From: Limnomonas spitsbergensis
Lineage: Eukaryota; Chlorophyta; Chlorophyceae; Chlamydomonadales
Assembly: GCA_037349105.1 (NCBI GenBank)
Contig: JAYJMM010000004.1
Span: forward strand, 3,189,001 to 3,253,000
DNA length: 64,000 bases
Reading direction: 5' to 3'
Within the stretch, counting starts at the first letter, position 1. Each line of letters starts with the position of its first letter. The position numbers were made by a program, and so were the translations under genes. The notes below the pieces were generated by a model, which saw nothing but the letters and a program-made list of their open reading frames with translations, searched no databases and had not been told where the DNA came from. Shown one piece after another: positions 58,505-64,000 of the stretch.

Positions 58505-61500
58505 TCAACGGTGTGTCTCCCGCTGCCCCTCTCCCTCCTGCTCCTGCAGCTGCTGCCTGCTCGCAGCCTGCTCAAGCTGCATCCTCTCCTTGACTGCCCT
58601 GACAAAGAACGCCTGGAAAGCACGCCTGTCATGGGGCCTCTTGCACCTCTGCATCAGCGACGCCGCCGCCTGAGAAGCAGCACGGTGGCATTTACTCATC
58701 AAAGTCAGAGACAGGCTTACATAAGAATATGGATAGTTACACAGAAGATTTGCAGACTGACGCAGAGGTCTACAGGGTCACAGGAAAGTTATTCTTACCA
58801 GTGGTTATACAGAGGCACACTGATTGACACGGAAGCATGCAACGCTATTCAATCCAGTTCCCACGTGCCTGTGTTCATAAGCCGAGCAAGGGTGAAGGAA
58901 GGAGGGAGCAAGGAGGAGAGGGTGCAAAAGGGTGTAACCTGCATAACTTGCATATCAACATACTGTATGCTCCCTCTGCATTTCTAGGTCCTCCCCCCCA
59001 CACTGCCCCACCCCCACTCCTTCCCTCACCTGCACCTTCTTCCCCACTACTGCTGCAAATCCTCTTTTCTTCTGCTCCCCTCCCACTCCCTCCCACTTTG
59101 AGCCCCGCTCCCTCCCCTCCTCGCTCCCCCGTTGGCCTCCGCTCCCCTCCCGCTCCCTCCCCCCTTCGGACCCCGCTCCCGTGTCCCTCCCCTTGCCTGC
59201 ATCTCCTCCAGGGACATCCTTTCAGCTTTCGCGAGCAGGATGCCTGAAACCACATCCATATGCCCCGAATCAAACAGTTGGTGACGCCTCAGGATCTGCA
59301 GGGAGAAACCGATCCGAAGCAGCTCCGAAGCCTGGGGGGTCAAGGGACAGCGGTACAGGTCAAGGAGGGTGGTACAGCTGAAGGGCGGTACAGGTCAAGG
59401 GTGGTACTGGTGACCTTAAACCCTTGAAGCTACCCTGAGCCGTTTCCGACCACATGCCAATCATCAGATACTTCCACATCATCAGGAAGATCTTAATCGT
59501 CAGAGGTTGCCATATGCGTGATAAGGGTATTATGTGTTGTCATTCCTTGTCATTTGTGTGATGTGTTCTAATACCTGGGCAGAATATCACATAAACAAAG
59601 ATGGCCACACGCTACCATCACGGAAAAGCCCGCGCTGCTTAGCAGATTTCACATGTTTGACCAGAGGTTTGAAGGCTGAGGGTTCAGTTCCCCCCCCCCT
59701 CACGTATTGACATTTACTGAATAACTTCGGGGACCCGACATTTGAGCAACACACAAGATCTTTGTGGATGGCACCGGGCTAGGAGACCCCTTCTATTATG
59801 CCTGGCTTACATGAAACTCTCCGGACCGTCTCTGCACTTGGACGACCACCTCCTTGGCAACGGAGCTGGCTTGGTTGCGCCAAAGTTGGAAGTGCTGCAT
59901 CACAGAAGTGACCTGCATGGATACATCCGTGGAGGGGCGCATGGTGTACGGTTTATGTTTTTGCACGGTATACGGTTTGTCTTATTGCACTGGCACAACA
60001 ATAAATGACTTAAAGGATCCATGGGCACAAAGATACATGAGCGCAAGGATGCATGGGCACACAGATGCATGAGCACAGATATGCATGAGAGCAGGCACGC
60101 ATGGGCACAAAGATGCATGAGAGCAGGCACGCCACAGAGATGCATGAGCGAAAATATGCATGAGCGCAAGCATACATAGGCAAAGAATGCAAGAACACAA
60201 GCATAGATAGGCGCAAGGAGCCAGGTCACAGGCTTTTCTACGTGGTTACGTTCAGCTGTGCCTAAAACTCAGTAGGCTCCCCGACCCCCTACCATCAGTG
60301 CCTGTAGGTGGTTTTAAAAAACCCGGCAACAACACCAACAGTAGCAACATCAAAACGTACAGCCACTCAGTCCCCCCCCCCCACTCGCCCCGCTCTGCCC
60401 CAAGCTCTCACTTGTGATGCAGTCAGTTTGTCCAAGACGCCACACAGCCGGACGCCGACGGCTTTCACAAGAGAGGCGGTGGAGGAGGACCGGATGCCGT
60501 TCTCCGGGCAGGCCAGCTGTGTGTGACCAGGTGTGGACAGTGTGATCACAATGACTTAAGGAGTGGTTGGCTTGCCAGCTGTATGACCCAGTGAGTCAAT
60601 ATGTCATTCACAAAAAAGAGGGGGGCATGCCAGCTGTGTGGCCAAGGGAGTGATTAAATGATGAATACAATTAAGGGTGGCATGCCACCTGAGCCACCTT
60701 TGATAAGAGAGATAGGAATGGGAACAAAAGATCAGATTTCTGTCATTTTCGAAACCAGTGGGAAGCCACCAGTGGGAAGCAAGTGTGGCACTGAACGAGG
60801 AAACAGGAGGTAGAGCCTCGTGGGTGAGACAGTGCCCCATCCCTGCTCCCAGGTCCTCTATTTCACTCCTCGTGACCCCCCACCTCCGTACTCCACCCCC
60901 CATACCTCGCACAACTGAAGCAGTTGATTTGGATCCAAGCGCCCCTGCTGGGTGTACATGGTGCGTGTCCACTGCTCCACAAACAGAGGGTCGCGTCTCT
61001 CCGAATACTTGAACCAGAGGTCTGCCAGCTGAGGAGGGGGAGAGGCGGCAGGTGGACATGAGGAGGAGGTATGCTGGCTGAGGGGTGTGGACAAAAAGGC
61101 AGATAAGGAGGTATGCTGGCTGAGGAGGAGGTGTGGACAACAAGACAGATGAGGAGGTATGCTGGCTGAGGAGGAGGAGTGGACAACAAGACAGAGGAGG
61201 AGGTATGCTGGCTGAGGGGTGTGGACAAAAAGGCAGATAAGGAGGTATGCTGGCTGAGGAGGAGGTGTGGACAACAAGACAGATGAGGAGGTATGCTGGC
61301 TGAGGAGGAGGAGTGGACAACAAGACAGATGAGGAGGTATGCTGGCTGAGGAGGAGGAGTGGACAACAAGACAGATGAGGAGGTATGCTGGCTGAGGAGG
61401 AGGAGTGGACAACAAGACAGATGAGGAGGTATGCTGGCTGAGGAGGAGGAGCGGACAACAAGACAGATGAGGAGGTATGCTCGCTGAGGAGGAGGAGTGG

Positions 61501-62728
61501 ACAACAAGACAGATGAGGAGGTATGCTCCCTGAGGAGGAGGAGTGGACAACAAGACAGATGAGGAGGTATGCTCGCTGAGGAGGAGGAGTGGACGACCAG
61601 ACAGACGAGGGGTGTTCAGGGTCAGGCCAAGGGCGAAAGAAGGCCCTTAATAAGCCTGTACGCATTCTTGTACATTTTGTTGCACAGGTCTCGTGCGCTT
61701 CAGGAGCTGCAACTCCTCCGAGGACTGCTCCGATTTCAAATCATAATGTGTGTGCAAAGCTTGAGCTTCTATCTGTCCTCGTAGATAAGCAATTGGACAT
61801 GCCAACGCGTTTCGGAGAGACCGCAGCTTTTTCTGTGTTTTTTGTACTTTGTTTGACACAGAAGCCTGCTATGTGGATTCGGTTCCCATAGATGCTGTTG
61901 TGCGAAATGGAACGACACTTCCAAGGTACTTCATCAGAACTTCGTCTCACCTGCAGCATGGACGTTGGGCTGCCAGTGTCCAGTCGCCAGGCCATCGCGG
62001 AGATGGCTGGCGAAAGCAGCTCCGGGCCGATAAGCAGGCCCGGCACATTGCATAGCTGCGCCATGGCCGCCACAACCTGGAGGTAGGCAGGTGGATGTGG
62101 TGCGCAGATACATATGGAGGTAGGCAGGTGGATGTGGTGGGCAGATACATATGGCATGCAAGTCGATAGGCGGGCACAACGGCAGTGCTTCTTTTTGTAT
62201 TGCACCTGACCCGGTTGAAAGGGTGCTGGACGACCACCGATGGGCTGATGGGCACAAAATCTGGACCGGCCCGCATCTGGCCAAAAGCATTATGAAAATA
62301 ACCAACTAGTACTGAAATACTCCTGACCTACTCCTGAACTGCTCCTTCCCATGCAGGACGGATGGCCCCAGATGTGGCCCAGAGTGGCTGAGATCCCCCT
62401 TCCCTCATTAGTACCAGGGGGTGCGTCAGCAACAGTGCAGGCGTGGCTTTGGCCCTGAGCTACGCTGTAAGTTATTCTCACAAAAGAGGCTCCCAATGCT
62501 CCCCTTCCCTTGCACAAGGCCATAGTGCGGGGGGAGAGACAGCAAGAAGAGCAACAACAACAACACCAACAACAAGGCCATAGTGCGGGGGGAGAGACAG
62601 CAACAACAACACCTCATCGACGGAAGCGTTGTAGAACTCATGGGTGCGGCTCCCGACTGTCGAGCTGAGCAGCGCTGACATGAGGCCAGCCTCGCGGTCA
62701 GGCGCGCAGGCGATGAAGGTGCAGGCGC
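58505..62728 (-). CDS. Alpha-helical repeat protein, possibly OPR/FASTK-like (3' part, seven or more exons)
   Basis: Minus exons read 62728-62613, 62076-61951, 61028-60906, 60516-60412, 59912-59811, 59331-59197 and 58669-58505 (TGA). From the second on, all join in phase 0. Segments in order: PDREAGLMSALLSSTVGSRT; VVAAMAQLCNVPGLLIGPEL; LADLWFKYSERRDPLFVEQW ... LDPNQLLQLCE; SLVKAVGVRLCGVLDKLTAS; SVMQHFQLWRNQASSVAKEV; ELLRIGFSLQILRRHQLFDS ... RMSLEEMQ; SLMQRCKRPHDRRAFQAFFV. The recurring helix pair about every 38-45 residues, ending L-(D/T/S)-x-x-(Q/E), resembles organellar RNA-binding solenoids (OPR, FASTK), but the call is inference. The intron after 59197 uses a GC donor (GCAAGG). A further exon near 62330-62480 is likely but undefined, and the 5' end is not found. 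Introns contain a 46-bp array. Confidence 0.6.
60025..60195. repeat. Degenerate short repeat (gcatgagcacagat-type)
   Basis: About nine units of 16-20 bp, gcatgggcacaaagat/gcatgagcgcaag, in an intron of the helical-repeat gene. Confidence 0.8.
61045..61605. repeat. 46-bp minisatellite in an intron
   Basis: Unit gaggaggtatgctggctgag plus gaggaggagtggacaacaag and acagat, about 12 copies. Three consecutive units complete one reading cycle, which explains the long Ser/Pro/Cys-rich minus frames here. Confidence 0.96.
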
Positions 62729-62839
62729 CTGAAAGGGGGGAGGCAAGGGGTCATGCGACATAACGACCTGGTGTCCCCCCTCCCCAACATGATTTGGTTT
62801 CTTGAAGGAGGACCAGTGGGGAGGGTCCGGGACACCGCC

Positions 62840-63825
62840 TGGTTTCAGAGCTTGCACTGCTGAACTGCCTCTCTGGTTTTGGAGCTTGCACTGCTGTACT
62901 GCATATCTGGTTTCAGAGCCTGCACTGTTGTACTGCATATCTGGTTTCAGAGCTTGCACTGCTGTACTGCCCCTCTGGTTACAGAGCTTGCACTGCGGTA
63001 CTGTCTATCTGGTTTCAGAGCTTGCCCTGCTGTACTGCCCCCTGTTTTCAGAGCTTGCACTGCTGTACTGCCCCTCTGGTTACAGAACTTGCACTGCTGC
63101 ACTGCCCCCTGGTTTCAGAGCTAATACTGCGGTACTTTCCCTCTGGTTTCAGAGCTTCCACTGCTGTACCGCCCCTCTGGTTTCAAAGCTTGCACTGCTG
63201 TACCGCCCCTCTGGTTTCAAAGCTTGCACTGCTGTACCGCCCCTCTGGTTTCAAAGCTTGCACTGCTGTACCGCCCCTCTGGTTTCAAAGCTTGCACTGC
63301 TGTACCGCCCCTCTGGTTTCAAAGCTTGCACTGCTGAACCGCCCCTCTGGTTTCAAAGCTTGCACTGCTGTACCGCCCCTCTGGTTTCAAAGCTTGCACT
63401 GCTGTACCGCCCCTCTGGTTTCAAAGCTTGCACTGCTGAACCGCCCCTCTGGTTTCAAAGCTTGCACTGCTGTACCGCCCCTCTGGTTTCAAAGCTTGCA
63501 CTGCTGTACCGCCCCTCTGGTTTCAAAGCTTGCACTGCTGTACCGCCCCTCTGGTTTCAAAGCTTGCACTGCTGTACAGCCCCCCCTGGTATCAGAGCTT
63601 CCACTGCTCAACTGCCCCCCTGGTTTCAAAGCTTGCACTGCTGTACGGCCCCCCCTGGTTTCAGAGCTTGCACTGCTCAACTGCCCCCCTGGTGTCAGAG
63701 CTTGCACTACTCAACTGCCCCCCTGGTTTCAGAGCTTGCACTGCTGTACTGCCCATCTGGTGTCAGAGCTTGCACTGCTCAACTGCCCCCCTGGTTTCAG
63801 AGCTAATACTGAGATACTGTCCTTC
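62840..63825. repeat. 34-bp minisatellite, about 29 copies
   Basis: Unit ggtttcaaagcttgcactgc plus tgtaccgcccctct. Open frames on both strands through the array (CTAVPPLWFQSLH-type) are repeat artefacts. The array lies upstream of the first recognised exon of the minus-strand gene. Confidence 0.96.
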
Positions 63826-64000
63826 AATCTCCCCCGCAGCAGCTGCATAAATAAAAGAAAGCAGAAGTCCTAATAGCCCCTTTGCAAATGGCTCAGACGC
63901 AGCCTTGGCCCATGCACGCTGCTTTCTTTAAAATATGGTATGTAGCTGCTGCTTTATATAAGGAACCCTCACTTTGCTCTGCGGGGCGCAGCTCTCCTCC
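63826..64000. other. Window end, nothing recognised
   Basis: Short unique stretch after the 34-bp array. Confidence 0.5.

Noticed and set aside
60604..61665. 353-residue Ser/Pro/Cys-rich minus frame
   Set aside because: Mostly the 46-bp array; only the short piece at 60906-61028 is a supported exon.
62802..63873. 334- and 283-residue plus frames (CTAVPPLWFQSLH repeats)
   Set aside because: Products of the 34-bp array.

Overview
The window is nuclear DNA of a eukaryote, most likely a green alga. Every gene I can rebuild is split by GT-AG introns with consistent reading phase. The clearest one is a nuclear atpG (CF0 subunit b', with a plastid transit peptide), which is a nuclear gene in the green lineage but plastid-encoded in red-derived plastids. 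I infer a prasinophyte-type chlorophyte with a repeat-laden genome. The species cannot be fixed from sequence alone.

Layout, genes: 1983-5861 (+) is the 3' part of a coiled-coil protein with a Ser/Pro/Arg tail. 6221-7278 (-) is a two-exon gene for a predicted plastid two-span membrane protein. 12637-15666 (+) is a Trm10-family tRNA m1G9/m1A9 methyltransferase with a low-complexity insertion in its SPOUT domain. 19675-21925 (+) is atpG, seven exons. 26193-30608 (+) is an unidentified gene with at least five exons. 32016-34424 (-) is a secreted thaumatin-like protein carrying two copies of a six-cysteine module, one inside the thaumatin fold. 36627-48068 (+) is a 12-exon gene for a 507-residue protein with a signal peptide, unrecognised. 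58505-62728 (-) is a multi-exon gene for an alpha-helical, possibly OPR/FASTK-like, repeat protein.

Layout, mobile and duplicated DNA: two independent fold-back (inverted) duplications of retrotransposon gag-like sequence lie at 8819-9303 and 52074-55380. A module of about 1.6 kb containing the last exon of the 507-residue gene occurs at 47674-49262 and again at 55381-57508. The second copy is split by a 785-bp element with 16-bp terminal inverted repeats, and the first copy supplies an uninterrupted comparison site. A PIF1-like helicase relic lies at 50160-50640, and a partial gene copy lies at 34.9-35.7 kb. Minisatellites with units of 17, 27, 30, 34, 36, 37, 38, 46 and 75 bp fill introns and spacers and account for most long open frames.

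The octamer TACCGGTA occurs at least 12 times. In three places a related repeat copy has a plain TA where another has TACCGGTA, which looks like the excision footprint of a TA-targeting DNA transposon. No tRNA, rRNA or CRISPR array was seen.
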